Below, piece by piece: positions 48,938-59,999 of a stretch of DNA of 64,000 bases (the first letter of the stretch is position 1; every line of letters starts with the position of its first letter). The notes under the pieces are model-generated. The model was not told the DNA's origin. It was given only the letters and a program-made list of their open reading frames with translations, and did no database searches. Both the position numbers and the translations under genes were made by a program. The stretch is from Tipula vernalis (Eukaryota > Arthropoda > Insecta > Diptera > Tipulidae): contig OY282559.1 in the NCBI GenBank assembly GCA_958295665.1, forward strand, positions 129,803,605-129,867,604. The letters are read 5' to 3'.

Positions 48938-51194
48938 CTACGTTAGAGGTATAAATATAAATTGATTCTGATTGTGTGGAATCATGACTAATTTACACTT
49001 TATATCATTTATGGAATAAAATTTTGAATCTAGTTTTTTTGTTATGTTGGATTTAAAAATATGTATATACGAAGAACGAATTGGCTGTTTAAATACATTG
49101 TGTAATTTAGACAACGGAGCACCAAAAATAAATAGTTCTGAAGATTTTTTGATTGAATTTTCCATCCCCACAATTTCGTTGTTTTTTGTTAAAAACCGCA
49201 TTTGTTGTGCATTTCATTACTTAAATATAATCCAACTTCGATTTCCAATTTATAAAAGAATCTGTCATTTGTTTCTGCTTTTGGAACTTGTTCGCCGATG
49301 TTCTCTCCTGAACAAATTGGATATTTTTTTAAATACTTTGAATTTAATGATAATTTACTCATTTCAGTCAAACGTTTCGCAGCCTGTGCCATCGGATATT
49401 TGCCATGGCGCAGCATTCTTTTAATGTGATAGAGTTTATTCTTAAATTAGTATGCATTCATCGTCGATAAGATACCAAATCTTTTAACTTCGTCGACTAC
49501 ATGAGATAAATTATGTATGTTACTGGAGATAGACCCCATACCATAAATACTTGTATACATTTCTATAAAAACATTAATCATATCTTTAGCAGTAATAACT
49601 AGATGTGAATATACATTACTAGAACAAAATGTTATAGAGCAAAATATCAACAAGAAATGTTCGTACAATTCATATTCTAAATAATCTTGCAGCACTACAA
49701 TTGAAATATAATGAAAAAACGTCCGAAATTCTAAACCTTTCCAATTTGAAAGATAATCAAGACCTCTCACTGCCCGATGTAACTCCTTCGGCATTTTACA
49801 AGATAATAAATATTTTGAAATTGATGAAATTTCAGAACCAGTCCACTTCCCCATATAATTTTTGAACGTTCCATCTCTCCACCCAAATAAACATCTTTTC
49901 ATGTAACCTAGATGTATCAAATGTAACTCTTCAGCAACAATGATGTCTTTGATCATATCAATAGGCAGATCTTCAAGTGGTGATACTGCGTTATGGTGGC
50001 TATACTGTAGATCCTATTTCGAAAATCTTGGTCTGTTCTTTCTGGTAGTCCAATATGTGGAAATGACATGGTTTTATTAATATGGCTCCATTCTCCAACT
50101 ACAACACATTTTAGGCATCCATGTTTACCATTAAAATTAATAACACTTTTAGAAAAGCTCTTGCTGGTGAATCACAAACAAAGCATCTGATATGAATATT
50201 TACATGATATCAATTTATTTGAATACCAGTAGTCAATAAATCATTTAACTCGTTCACAAACGGTCTATAAATAGAAAACAATTGATTATTTAACATAATG
50301 GAAATTAAATCAGAAAATGAAAGCGAGATTGGCGGACAAAAAATTTGATTATTACCGTAAGAAATCTTCTACAGATTGAGGTTTTCCTACCCCACTCCAG
50401 ATTCCAATAACCATTGGTGTGAATGTTGGGATTTCATGAATGTTAAATAATATCGGCCAAAATTCTTCTTTGGAGCTTTTGTAAATAGGAAGACCACCGA
50501 CATTAAAATTTAAGGAAATATTTAACGGATTTTCAACATCATGCAAACTATATTTAAGACAGACTTCAAGGCCTTGATGCCAATATACACCATGACCTAG
50601 AGTGGTTAATGTTAGGTTTTTAGGTGTTTCTAATAATGTTCTTGCGTCGCGAGGCACATTTACCGTCGTTCGTTTCCTTATAATTTGTAGTAAAGAATTT
50701 ATTGCTGTATGCCTTATGTTATAAGTAGTAGCCCAAGTTCTTAAATCCTCTTGGAAATGTGTATCGTTATTGATTTTTTCAAATTCATTTTCACTTTCAT
50801 CACAAAAATTTTCAAAATCTTCATAATGACCTTCATTTTCCAAATTTCCTTGACTTGTGATTTCGATATCGTTTATGCTTTTAAATGGAAATGAAGGCAC
50901 GTTCTGGTTACTTAGAGATAAAACACTTTCAACTGAAGGCACGTTCTGGTTACTCAGGGATACAATACTTTCAACTACCGTATTTTCACAAGGAACAATG
51001 TCTATATTGCAAACTTTTAAATTTAACCGATTCCTAATCAATAACCGTCTGTATGTACCACTTTTTTTATATTTTTTCCATTTGAAAATCTCATTTTTCG
51101 GCTTGAACATTTTGAATTTAAGATGTTTCGTGAAAATGTAACTTCTTAAATTGTCAAATGTCATGTAAACAAAATGGCTATTCGTAGTTCTCAA
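48938..51194 (-). pseudogene. Transposase of the CCCAAGTAGCA element, frameshifted
   Basis: The N-terminal frame (51194-50352) has a variable acidic region followed by LRTWATTYNIRHTAINSLLQ, VPRDARTLLETPKNLT, LNFNVGGLPIYKSSKEEFWP and PMVIGIWSGVGKPQSVEDFL. Next, around 50340-49990, come HIRCFVCDSPARAFLKSVIN and GKHGCLKCVVVGEW, a zinc-binding region. The frame at 49956-49447 (AEELHLIHLGYMKRCLFGWR ... SSNIHNLSHVVDEVKRFG) continues through a TAA at about 49447 into FKNKLYHIKRMLRHGKYPMA. After a shift in a T run near 49195 it ends ...FIFIPLT (48938). This pattern is common in unnamed insect transposases. Catalytic residues were not assigned. Confidence 0.7.
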
Positions 51195-51758
51195 GCTCAG
51201 TTTTCACATCCAATGTACAACTAACAATTTAAACGACAACTAAATTAGTTCGCAAAATGAGTTTTGTGTTTATTTCACAACTTATTATGCACTCCATTAA
51301 CAACTTATCTTAAATGGTGATTGTAACCAGTTGTTAGAACTGTTTCACAACTAATTTAATGTAACATTTATTATTGTTCATTATTGGTTATTAAATTAGT
51401 TGTGACATGTATGTTCCAACCAACGCAGCGAACCAATTGTTGGTGGTTCGTAACTGGTAACTTTTTTAGTTGTGACATGCGTGTGCGAACCAATTTTGTC
51501 AACCAATGTGTGGCGTTTCGTAATTGGTAACTTTTTTAGTTGTGACATGTATTTGTGAACTAATGTGACAAACTAATTGGTTGTGGTGACCATTCAGCTG
51601 TGGATATTACAAGAGACAACAACTTCACAACTATAATTTTTCAATAAAGTTTTTGCTAAATTTGACAACCATTTCACAAGCAATTCCTGGTTGTGACAAT
51701 AATGTGACAACCATCAATTGGTTGTACACAACTAACTAGTTGTAAAATGCTACTTGGG
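51195..51758. repeat. Right subterminal repeat array (TTGTGACAT/ACAACTA type)
   Basis: Dense CACAACTAATTT, TTAGTTGTGACATG, GTGGTTCGTAACTGGTAAC and TTGTGACAACC units. One phrase of about 65 bp (GGTTCGTAACTGGTAACTTT then TTTAGTTGTGACATG) recurs near 51447 and 51508. The array pairs imperfectly with the left array. Confidence 0.75.
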
Positions 51759-53487
51759 CATGATGTTTCCGCTGTAACATGTGGACTAGATGAATCAAGA
51801 TTCGGTTAGGCCTTGATTTCAATTTTGCGACGTTTGGGATAAGTCATATTGAAATAGGAGGTTGAACAAATTGAAAAATTTGCAATTGTTTCGGTCGAAC
51901 TCAGCAAAATAATTTTTTCAGAATATTTATTCGGCTACCTCGCGTCCACCTAGGGTCGAAATTCTATTCATCCTCCCCTCTTTCCCCTTGTATTGTTGCC
52001 GGTGCGGGAATTCTTTGTTTTTTTGCCATAACGATGCGAATCGTAAAATTGATAACAATTAAAATTAATTGAATTACTATTTATTAATTAAGTTATTTGT
52101 TCACTAATTGAATGATTTTCAAACAAGTTTCAAAATGGCGGAATATTTGTTATTTCCCATAGCTTATCCTCGACCTTGACATTGTGCTTGGGCCTTGACC
52201 TTTTGACCTTTAACTTTCGACCTTGGCCGTTGACCGTTGACCTTTGACCTTTGACCCCTTGATCTTAACATTTGACCTTGACCTAGATAATTCCAACAGT
52301 AAAGTAGGTCCCCTCAAGTGTCCCGACTGCTACTTTGGTATATTATTATTGTGTTACTAAGATTGGTCTTTTTGTTATTCAATTGTTGTTTCCAGCTGGG
52401 TGGTGCCGAGCTTAGGTATTGATATCCTGGTCATATTGTCTTCCGGGACTAGCGTTAATTGTTAGAATAAATGCAGAATCCAACTTGGCGTTTGGTGTGA
52501 ATGGAGCCGGCATGAAAATGACTTATATGTTACAATGAGCAACCTTGGCCGATGGACAATATTCCAGAACACTCTAGTGTGATTGAGGTAACAGTGCTAC
52601 CACAAATAATATTAGAAACCTTTTTATTTCTTATACTGAAATTCTATTTATTGTGATCATTAGTTTTGACCCAATAGTTGGTTGAATTGAATATTTTAAT
52701 ATTTTAATTGACATGAAGTACGCGTCATTATCCTGGAATATGTTCATTTTGTATATAATGACTTCGGATTTCGTGTTATATAAAGAGTAACGTGACATCT
52801 TGGCATCTCCGGCATTGGTGAGTAATATTATCGGGGCTGCTCACTGCCAAAAATGTTGTTTAAGGTATTGGAATTACTATAGATAAATATTGTATATATT
52901 TGATTTAACCAAATATATCTGAATCTTAAAGATAACAATCTTTGCCGTATCTTTGGCCCTTTCTGTCATCATTGCGTAAATATCATTGAGATGATAATCG
53001 GGAAGATTTCGTCTTCTATCTGCGTAGGGGAAATTAACTGTAAATTTATTATTTCATGATGCGCTTGAGTCACCACTTCAATGATGGTTCTTTGAGTATC
53101 TTAATTGATTAGCATGAGTTGTATGGATAATGATCAATTGAACTATATTTTAATTTTGCAATATTCAGTTTACATCGATGAACACTTACTTTCTGTTTCC
53201 AAGATTATTGATTAGGCCTCACCAGTTAGCCAGCTATTCTTATAATTTAACAACCAAAAAGAAATAATAAGTTTAACAAATCGAACTTAGTTCAGTTTGA
53301 GGAAATATTAATCCTTCGTGTTACTAAAATAAAAACCATTGGCAACATAAGTAACAAGTTGTACCTAGGTCAACATAAGCACAATTAAATCTAACCAGAA
53401 GCATTATAATACAAATAATTCGACGTTATCAATCAAATAAGAAGGTTAGCATTGAAAAGCTTATCGAGAAGCAACTTAAAACTTATA
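51759..53487. other. Intergenic stretch, no gene seen
   Basis: No coding similarity was recognised. It contains the TTGACCT-type repeat described separately and is otherwise unique-looking AT-rich sequence. Confidence 0.4.
52155..52290. repeat. Short tandem TTGACCT-type repeat
   Basis: CGACCTTGAC, GGCCTTGACC, TTTTGACCTTTAAC, GTTGACCGTTGACC and TTTGACCTTTGACC follow each other with a period near 7 bp. It is a degenerate heptamer array of about 130 bp. Confidence 0.8.
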
Positions 53488-53697
53488 TATAATTAAACAA
53501 TTTTTTTTTTTTTATTTAATTATTGATTTTTATTTTATTTATTTAAAATAGATTTCTTTCTATTTGGTGATAATTCTTGATATATTTTTTAATAGACCGG
53601 TTTCGGAACTTCTTCCTTCTTCAGTATTTTTCTTCTATTGGCTTGTCAAATTTTTTCGTTTTGTAAACAATATCTAATGTTTGTTTTTTGTGGTTGC

Positions 53698-54012
53698 TTA
53701 TTTTAATTTTAGAATCATTTCGTAGGTTTTGTTTGTTCTTGTGTTTAATTTATCGTTGAGTATTAGTAGGTTGCTTCTTTCTTTGTATATTTCTAGTTCT
53801 TCAATTCTGTCCATTATTTTTCCTTTTTTCATTCTGTATAAAATTTGTAGGTTAGTTTGCATATCTGTATATGAGTGTTTCTCGTTATATAAATGTTGTG
53901 CGTAGTTTGATTTAAAATTGTTTTTTGGATGATTGTTGTTCAATTCCTGGATGTGTTCTTGGAAACGTTTTTCGAAACTTCTTCCAGTTTGGCCTATTAA
54001 AATTTTGTGCAA
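53698..54012 (-). pseudogene. GIY-YIG endonuclease, mirror copy with frameshift
   Basis: This is the mirror image of the plus-strand copy. The minus frame (54012-53698) reads IGQTGRSFEKRFQEHIQELN through EMILKLK, identical over the shared part. Just upstream, at about 54000, this arm reads CCTATTAAAATTTTG where the other arm (inverted) has CCTATGTAAAATTTTG. One base is missing, which throws the GIY half out of frame. Confidence 0.8.
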
Positions 54013-54125
54013 TTGTTACATGATAGTTTATATATTCCGCATTCAAGTTCATTATTTTTATGTATTTTTAATTGTTATTGTAATTTATGGTTGGTTTTGT
54101 GTGCTGTTGTATATCCATATACATA

Positions 54126-54548
54126 TATGGATATACAACAGCACACAAAACCAACCATAAATTACAACAACAATTAAAAATACATAAAAATAATGAACTT
54201 GAATGCGGAATATATAAACTATCATGTAACAATTGCACAAAATTTTACATAGGCCAAACTGGAAGAAGTTTCGAAAAACGTTTCCAAGAACACATCCAGG
54301 AATTGAACAACAATCATCCAAAAAACAATTTTAAATCAAACTACGCACAACATTTATATAACGAGAAACACTCATATACAGATATGCAAACTAACCTACA
54401 AATTTTATACAGAATGAAAAAAGGAAAAATAATGGACAGAATTGAAGAACTAGAAATATACAAAGAAAGAAGCAACCTACTAATACTCAACGATAAATTA
54501 AACACAAGAACAAACAAAACCTACGAAATGATTCTAAAATTAAAATAA
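54126..54548 (+). CDS. GIY-YIG endonuclease domain of a Penelope-like element (fragment)
   Basis: The open frame from ATG 54087 runs through the palindrome centre; the element-derived part starts at about 54126. It contains CGIYKLSCNNCTKFYIGQTG with GIY and YIG elements 10 residues apart and a Cys pair (CNNC) between them, then RSFEKRFQEHIQEL and HLYNEKH. It ends with a Lys/Glu-rich helix (MKKGKIMDRIEELEIYKERS) and stop at 54546-54548. In full elements this is the C-terminal nuclease that cuts the target for reverse transcription; here the RT is missing, so it is a fragment with an open frame. Confidence 0.8.
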   Translation, partial: YGYTTAHKTNHKLQQQLKIHKNNELECGIYKLSCNNCTKFYIGQTGRSFEKRFQEHIQELNNNHPKNNFKSNYAQHLYNEKHSYTDMQTNLQILYRMKKGKIMDRIEELEIYKERSNLLILNDKLNTRTNKTYEMILKLK

Positions 54549-54758
54549 GCAACCACAAAAAACAAACATTAGATATTGTTTACAAAACGAAAAAATTTGA
54601 CAAGCCAATAGAAGAAAAATACTGAAGAAGGAAGAAGTTCCGAAACCGGTCTATTAAAAAATATATCAAGAATTATCACCAAATAGAAAGAAATCTATTT
54701 TAAATAAATAAAATAAAAATCAATAATTAAATAAAAAAAATGTTTAATTATATATAAT

Positions 54759-55958
54759 AAAAGTGATAAAAGCCACAATAATAATAAAAAATGGACAACT
54801 ACCAGTTGTACAATACAACTTAAAACTGCTGAAAAGTTCATCCGTCATTTTAGAAACTAAACAAAGGTGTGGAGGAGCACAAAACAATTGCCTACCTCGA
54901 AGGAAAACTTCACATCGCTCAAAACTTGTACAAGCAATACTATGATGCTGATGACAAAATTAGAAGTATATCCAAGCCTAACCTACTTCCAAGAAAGGAA
55001 GCCAGTTTCAAGAGATTATGACTTATTGTAAACATCATCAGCTAACTAGTTTATTATCTCGGCTTAAACAGATATATTTTGGATAATTAGTTATTTTTCA
55101 CACAAATATTTGACACTCTGTATCTTAAAAAATAACAACAACAACAACAACAAAAACAATTATTTTCTATAAATATTTTTTTTATTAGTGTTACACAGCC
55201 AAAACATAAAAATCATAAAATTAAAACATGACTTCCAAAAATTTGTGATTTAACATAATTTTCATCATATACATGTATGTGTATAACATTAGGCTTGATA
55301 AAACCGTTAAAAATTGTAGCGGACTGGAAGTGTTTCCTTGCCGTGCCTTAATATCATACATCTCTATTATGTCTACCCTCTTAATGGAACTTCAATTACT
55401 GACTAATTGTCTCTTCAATTAAGGATTTTTGTATCTTTTGGATTTAGTATCCTCGGGATTAATTATACTAAGAATTTCTGATATATTTTAATAAATGCTT
55501 GAATTTCAACATTTATAAACATCGTTTTGATTTCGTTCTATTAGTTTATTTATTTAAACCAAAATTTATAAAATTGAACATCATCAAGTAAACGAATCTT
55601 ATAAGGATTTCAGTAAAATCTTTCAGTGGCATCACACATTGGACCCTGGGTCTTTATTCTTTAAATTGATCGGAAAACCAAGCTCATAAAAAACAAAAAT
55701 GTCACATCTTTATAGGGTAAAATTCAATCTAAGTATGTACCTGAATTTTTAATCCAGAATTTTATAGATCTATTATGTAAAAAATTACATAACGACTGAT
55801 GTAAAATTACATTCGAAATTTAATATTAGACAATGTGTGCGTAAATTAGATATACGCCTGTTCTCATACAAAATAATTTAAGCAATTTTTACGTGAAGAA
55901 TTGGATTATTTTGCGGCTCAAACTATAGGCAGCAAGGAGGCAATTGCTTAGCTTATAG
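54759..55958. other. Intergenic stretch, microsatellite only
   Basis: No gene was recognised. An (ACA)n run lies at about 55133-55160. The stretch ends at the 5' LTR of the next element. Confidence 0.4.
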
Positions 55959-56699
55959 TGTTTGTTAATAAACTAACCCTAAATAAATTTCAGAACGACA
56001 AAAGAAACTCAACCTACTCATCTGTGCCCTATGTTATTATATAATTTTAATATCGGTGTAATCATGACGTAATCGATGGATAGAATTGTTTGGAAAGTGA
56101 TTAACATTATTTATTATTCCTAAATGTGTTATCTCACTAACTCTCAAAATATTTTGGCGCAATGAGAAATTGTTATATTGCATTTATATGTGGTGCGATC
56201 GATGTGTATGCAATTGTAAATTAAACAATGTATACTTGTATTTCGTTTGCTTACTGGAATTTTCAATACTGATGAAATTTCACAACTCGTACTTCGAATA
56301 TTGAAATCAAGTATACTATATATACGATTATGTACATATACATATTTATTTTTACTTTTTGTTTATAAAGTACAAAAAACCAATGGTAGCCAAAAATTAA
56401 AAAAACGTTAGTTAAAAAAAAATGGGTTTTCGGGGTTTAATAGATTCATTAGCGACGGTCATCAACCAAAGTTAGAAAAATCCAAAATTTATAATAATTA
56501 AAAATATTGAAATTAAAGTTAAATAAAATTATAGATTAATAAATAAAGTTGATTGTTTGTTTTATTAAATGGATGGTGAAATGTGAGTGCAAACAAAAAA
56601 GTGGAGTCAGAAAATAAAAATACTTTTCATGAAGTAGTGGTACACTGCATATAATAGCAGTTAGGGTTTATGAACCATCTAACTATAACGAAAGTACCA
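55959..56699 (+). repeat. 5' LTR
   Basis: The LTR starts TGTTTGTTAATAAACTAACC and ends ATAACGAAAGTACCA. It matches the 3' LTR over its length. The exact left edge may lie up to four bases earlier because both copies share TATAG before TGTTTG. Confidence 0.85.
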
Positions 56700-56706
56700 C
56701 AACAAT

Positions 56707-56717
56707 TGGTGACGCCG
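56707..56717 (+). other. Primer-binding site, tRNA-Trp-like
   Basis: TGGTGACGCCG starts eight bases after the 5' LTR. It matches the complement of the tRNA-Trp 3' end (TGGTGACCCCG) with one mismatch. The tRNA sequence is from general knowledge. Confidence 0.6.
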
Positions 56718-57696
56718 TATTTGGACAGTTTTACCACTCACATAAAAACCACACTAAACAATATATGAACAATTTTTTTTTTGCGAAGCCAAAAAAAAAT
56801 TAATAAAAGCCAATACCAACCAGTCTATAATTAAAATATTTCATCGTTATCAAGAAGAATAACCATCGAAAAATCAATCATCGATCAAATAGGAATAATC
56901 AATTACCATTAAAAAAATCGCATATCGCTGCTGAATATTACCACTATATCGATAAGCGGATAACATCACCGTCGCAAGAAATCAGCAGAGACGACATCAA
57001 TATAAGCCGGAACACAGCTATAACCGTTAATTTATGAACATTATAAAACGCATCGGAAAACCCGCTAACAAATTTTTATATACAACAACATCGTATCAGC
57101 ACATTCGAAGGACATCAGCAAGGTCAAATAAAGCCGATAGATCAACTGACGCCAAGGTCATCAGATACCATAAGTAAATTAAAGTTAATGATATCGTTCC
57201 CTCCATTACCCATTTCTGAATATTTTTTTTTTGAAGTTAATTTTGTTTAAATTTATTTTTAGTTTTAATATTACAAATTATAAAGAAGGCGAATTGTGAA
57301 TTGAATCGGAGCGAAAAGTTTTGGACCAGGTGGTACTAAATTAAATAATTGCAGCCATAGATCTAAACGATACCAACGGATGAGTGCTACATTTTGATTC
57401 ACTATAACATATTTCTCAATTGCACTTCGATTTCGTCATTTACTTTAATCCCTAAATATCGCAATACACCTTTCGATTTCTTTGCTTGTTAGAATAAAAT
57501 TTAAGATCAGTTTTACAAACATATTCCCATCCGATTACGTCATTAAATTTTTGTCGGATTAATTTATTGTTTTCTCGGAAAATTATTCGCAAGCAACCGT
57601 GAGTAAAAATATTTACCCGGTAGAGGCGGCGACAAAAACAAAAAAAAAAAAAAACAAATAACTTGTTATACATCAACACAATAAAATTCACCTAAC
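56718..57696 (+). other. Retrotransposon 5' leader, no gene
   Basis: About 1 kb of AT-rich leader between the primer-binding site and the gag ATG at 57697. A poly-A-like run lies at about 57638-57653. No other feature was recognised. Confidence 0.45.
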
Positions 57697-58300
57697 ATGT
57701 CGGATAGCGAAGATAAAAACCCCGTTACAGATTCCAAGCTAAAGGTAAATTTAGCAGAAATGCCAATACCGCAATTCAGGAAGGATCTGCCTGAACTTTG
57801 GTTCAAACAGTTAGAGGCGTTATTTAAAGAAAGACGAATAACCAACGACGAAAATAAATTTAATTTTGCGATAGCTCACCTACCGGTGGACGTAATAGCT
57901 ACCATAGCGACGTAGTCCGTAAACCTCCGGAAATTAATAAATATGAGACCCTTCGAGATGAGGTTATCAAGAAGCGATCTATGTCGGAGCAAGGTAGGAT
58001 AGAAAACCTCCTTAAATCGACTGACATGGGCGATTTCACACCCTCTGATTTTTACCGGCACCTCGAAGATAAAGCAGGAACATCTACAGCCGTCAATGAC
58101 ACTTGTTAAAAACTCTCTGGTTGGGCCGACTACCGGATTCTATAAGATCGATAGTCGTAATCCGAGAACAGGATGATATTTATGAATTGATTAAATTTGC
58201 AGACCGTATTCACGAAATAAATCGACCTAATTATGTTTGCAATACTGTAGAACCAAAACATCCTCAAAATCTCAAAGCTGCTCGAACCAACCAGATATAA
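57697..58300 (+). pseudogene. CsRn1-like gag, frameshifted
   Basis: ATG 57697 reads MSDSEDKNPVTDSK and MPIPQFRKDLPELWFKQLEA then FAIAHLPVDVIATIAT, the typical gag start (P..W F.Q.EA.F). At about 57905 the frame shifts; DVVRKPPEINKYETLRDEVI, RIENLLKSTDMGDFTPSDFY and WLGRLPDSIRSIVV follow in other frames. The zinc knuckle region is not clear (possible remnant around 58340-58480). Confidence 0.8.
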
Positions 58301-58609
58301 CTCTATTGAATTTACAAAAAGCTATCGACCAATTAACTGCTTAATTCAACCGTGAATTTTCTAATCGTTCTCGATCCAGAAATCGATCAAATAGCAGGGA
58401 ATATAATAACCGCTCTTGGTATCGTAGCAAATCACGAGAACGCACGGGGTATTGGTTGTACTGGTACCACTGAAAATTTGGAAAACGAGCAAAAAAATGG
58501 GAAGGATGTTCATTTGGACAAACCCCTACTCCACAGGCTCAAACCAAAACGGAAAACTAAATCGTCCCAGAGTGCATGCGACGAACGACGGGACGTTTCA
58601 CAATCGTCG

Positions 58610-59100
58610 CCTTACGATCAAATGCACAATAACCAAATTAAATTTTCTTATTGACACCGGTGCAGACGTTTCTGTCGTACCTAAAACACTTTATAATAAT
58701 CTAGTGAACAATTCGGAGAGTCGGCTAGTTGCAGCTAACGGCTCGACTATAGCCACGTATGGGACCTGATTATTACATGTAGACCTAGGTTTGCGTCGCA
58801 ATTTTCGACACTCATTTATCGTTGCGTCTGTAATAAAACCGATAATTGGAGCTGATTTTTTAGCAAAATTCGGTTTAGTTGTTTACTTACATCACAAGCG
58901 ACTTCTGGATACAAACACTAACCTATCAGTTAATACAATGGACATTAAAGTTCCTACTGATATGATACCGCGACTATTTGCTGTCGACGGCCTTTACCGC
59001 GAACTTCTCCGCCGATACCCAGCTCTTACAGAGCAGCTACGTTACGATCATCCAGTAAAACACAAAGTCGTACATCGAATTGTCACAGAAGACGTTTAGA
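58610..59100 (+). pseudogene. Ty3/gypsy aspartic protease region
   Basis: The 58452-58769 frame contains LNFLIDTGADVSVVPKTLYN with the DTGA active-site motif, then LVAANGSTIATYGT, and stops at 58767. In another frame FRHSFIVASVIKPIIGADFL and FGLVV follow, the protease C-terminal part (IIGADFL). The 58791-59099 frame continues to [18 protein letters not shown]. Frameshift near 58770. Confidence 0.8.
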
Positions 59101-59971
59101 TTCCGAGAAGCATAAAATAGCAAAAACTGAATTTGAGCACATGCTACAGCTAGGATTGTGTAGACATAGTTCTTCTAGCGCTGCTTCACCGTTACATTTG
59201 GTACCGAAACGTGACAGCAATGACTGGCGCCCATGTGGGGACTATTGTCGACTGTACGTGATCACGGTACCAGTCAGGTATCCCCTCCCACACATTCACA
59301 ATTTCTCCCTCAATCTTCAAGGCTGCACCGTTTTCTCTAAAATAGACCTCGTACGGGCTTATTACCAAATATCGGTCGCTGAGGGGGACATACATAAGAC
59401 AGCAATCACCGTAGCTTTTGGGCTCTTCGAGTTTATAAGAATGCCATACGGCCTTAGAAATGCAGCACAGACATTCCAACGTCTTATGGATGAGGTCACA
59501 AAAGGGATGGATTTCATTTACGTGTATATTGATAACACTTTGGTATCAAGTAAAAACGAAGAAGAACACCACGAACATCTAAACGCGTTATTCCAGCGAT
59601 TATCAGTGTATGGTCTAACAATTAAACCATCCAAATGTGAATTCGGTGTAGCTTCCTTAAATTTCCTTAGTCACGATATCGACAAAAATGGTGTTAAGCC
59701 ATCTGCGAACCGTAACGTGGCCATCCAATCCTTCCCTCAATTAACTTCTATTAGGCAAGTGCAGCGTTTCGTGGGCATGGTTAACTATTACTATCGCTTC
59801 ATCCCTCATTTAGCCAAACATCTGGCTCCAATTCATGGTCATCTCAGCAAGCTCAGTAAGGTCAGCAAGAAGCATCCATTTTCATGGCCACCTGAATGCG
59901 AAGCGGCTTTAAATGCAACTAAAGTTGCCCTCGCTCAGGCTACTCTTCTAGCTCATCCCATAGAAAATTGA
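59100..59971 (+). pseudogene. Ty3/gypsy reverse transcriptase, catalytic Asp changed
   Basis: The 59141-59971 frame covers most of [66 protein letters not shown] and [12 protein letters not shown]. The last should be Y-x-D-D; here the second Asp is Asn. Then [20 protein letters not shown] and [20 protein letters not shown] form the thumb and connection. The frame ends in HPIEN* at 59969-59971, the start of RNase H. Confidence 0.88.
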
Positions 59972-59999
59972 ATTCTGCGAATTAGCATAGACGGAGGTA

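Larger units (their letters stand above)
46998..51758. mobile_element. Two-gene DNA transposon with CCCAAGTAGCATTT ends
   Basis: The left end CCCAAGTAGCATTT (46998) is inverted at the right end (AAATGCTACTTGGG, to 51758). CA flanks both sides, a possible 2 bp target duplication. About 300 bp of the left end and 550 bp of the right end are packed with TTGTGAAAC, GTTGTGACA and TTGTGACAAC-type units in both orientations. Two convergent genes lie between: an accessory gene on the plus strand and a transposase on the minus strand. The superfamily is unclear; CMC-like by the 2 bp duplication and subterminal repeats. The element is 4.76 kb. Confidence 0.8.
53488..54758. mobile_element. Penelope-like element 3' ends as a 1.27 kb palindrome
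   Basis: The arm at 53488-54120 is the near-perfect inverse of 54124-54758, centred on TATATCCATATACATATATG (about 54122). Each arm encodes the same GIY-YIG endonuclease peptide, running outward from the centre, then the tail CTGAAGAAGGAAGAAGTTCC then GAAACCGGTC, an AT-rich segment and ATAAATAAAATAAAAAT at the outside. GIY-YIG plus this tail identifies a Penelope-like retroelement lacking its RT. Inverted head-to-head arrangement is known for this group. Confidence 0.8.

Noticed and set aside
54085..54321. 78-codon minus-strand frame opposite the GIY-YIG sequence
   Set aside because: It is a shadow frame created by the palindrome; the real coding frames run outward from the centre.
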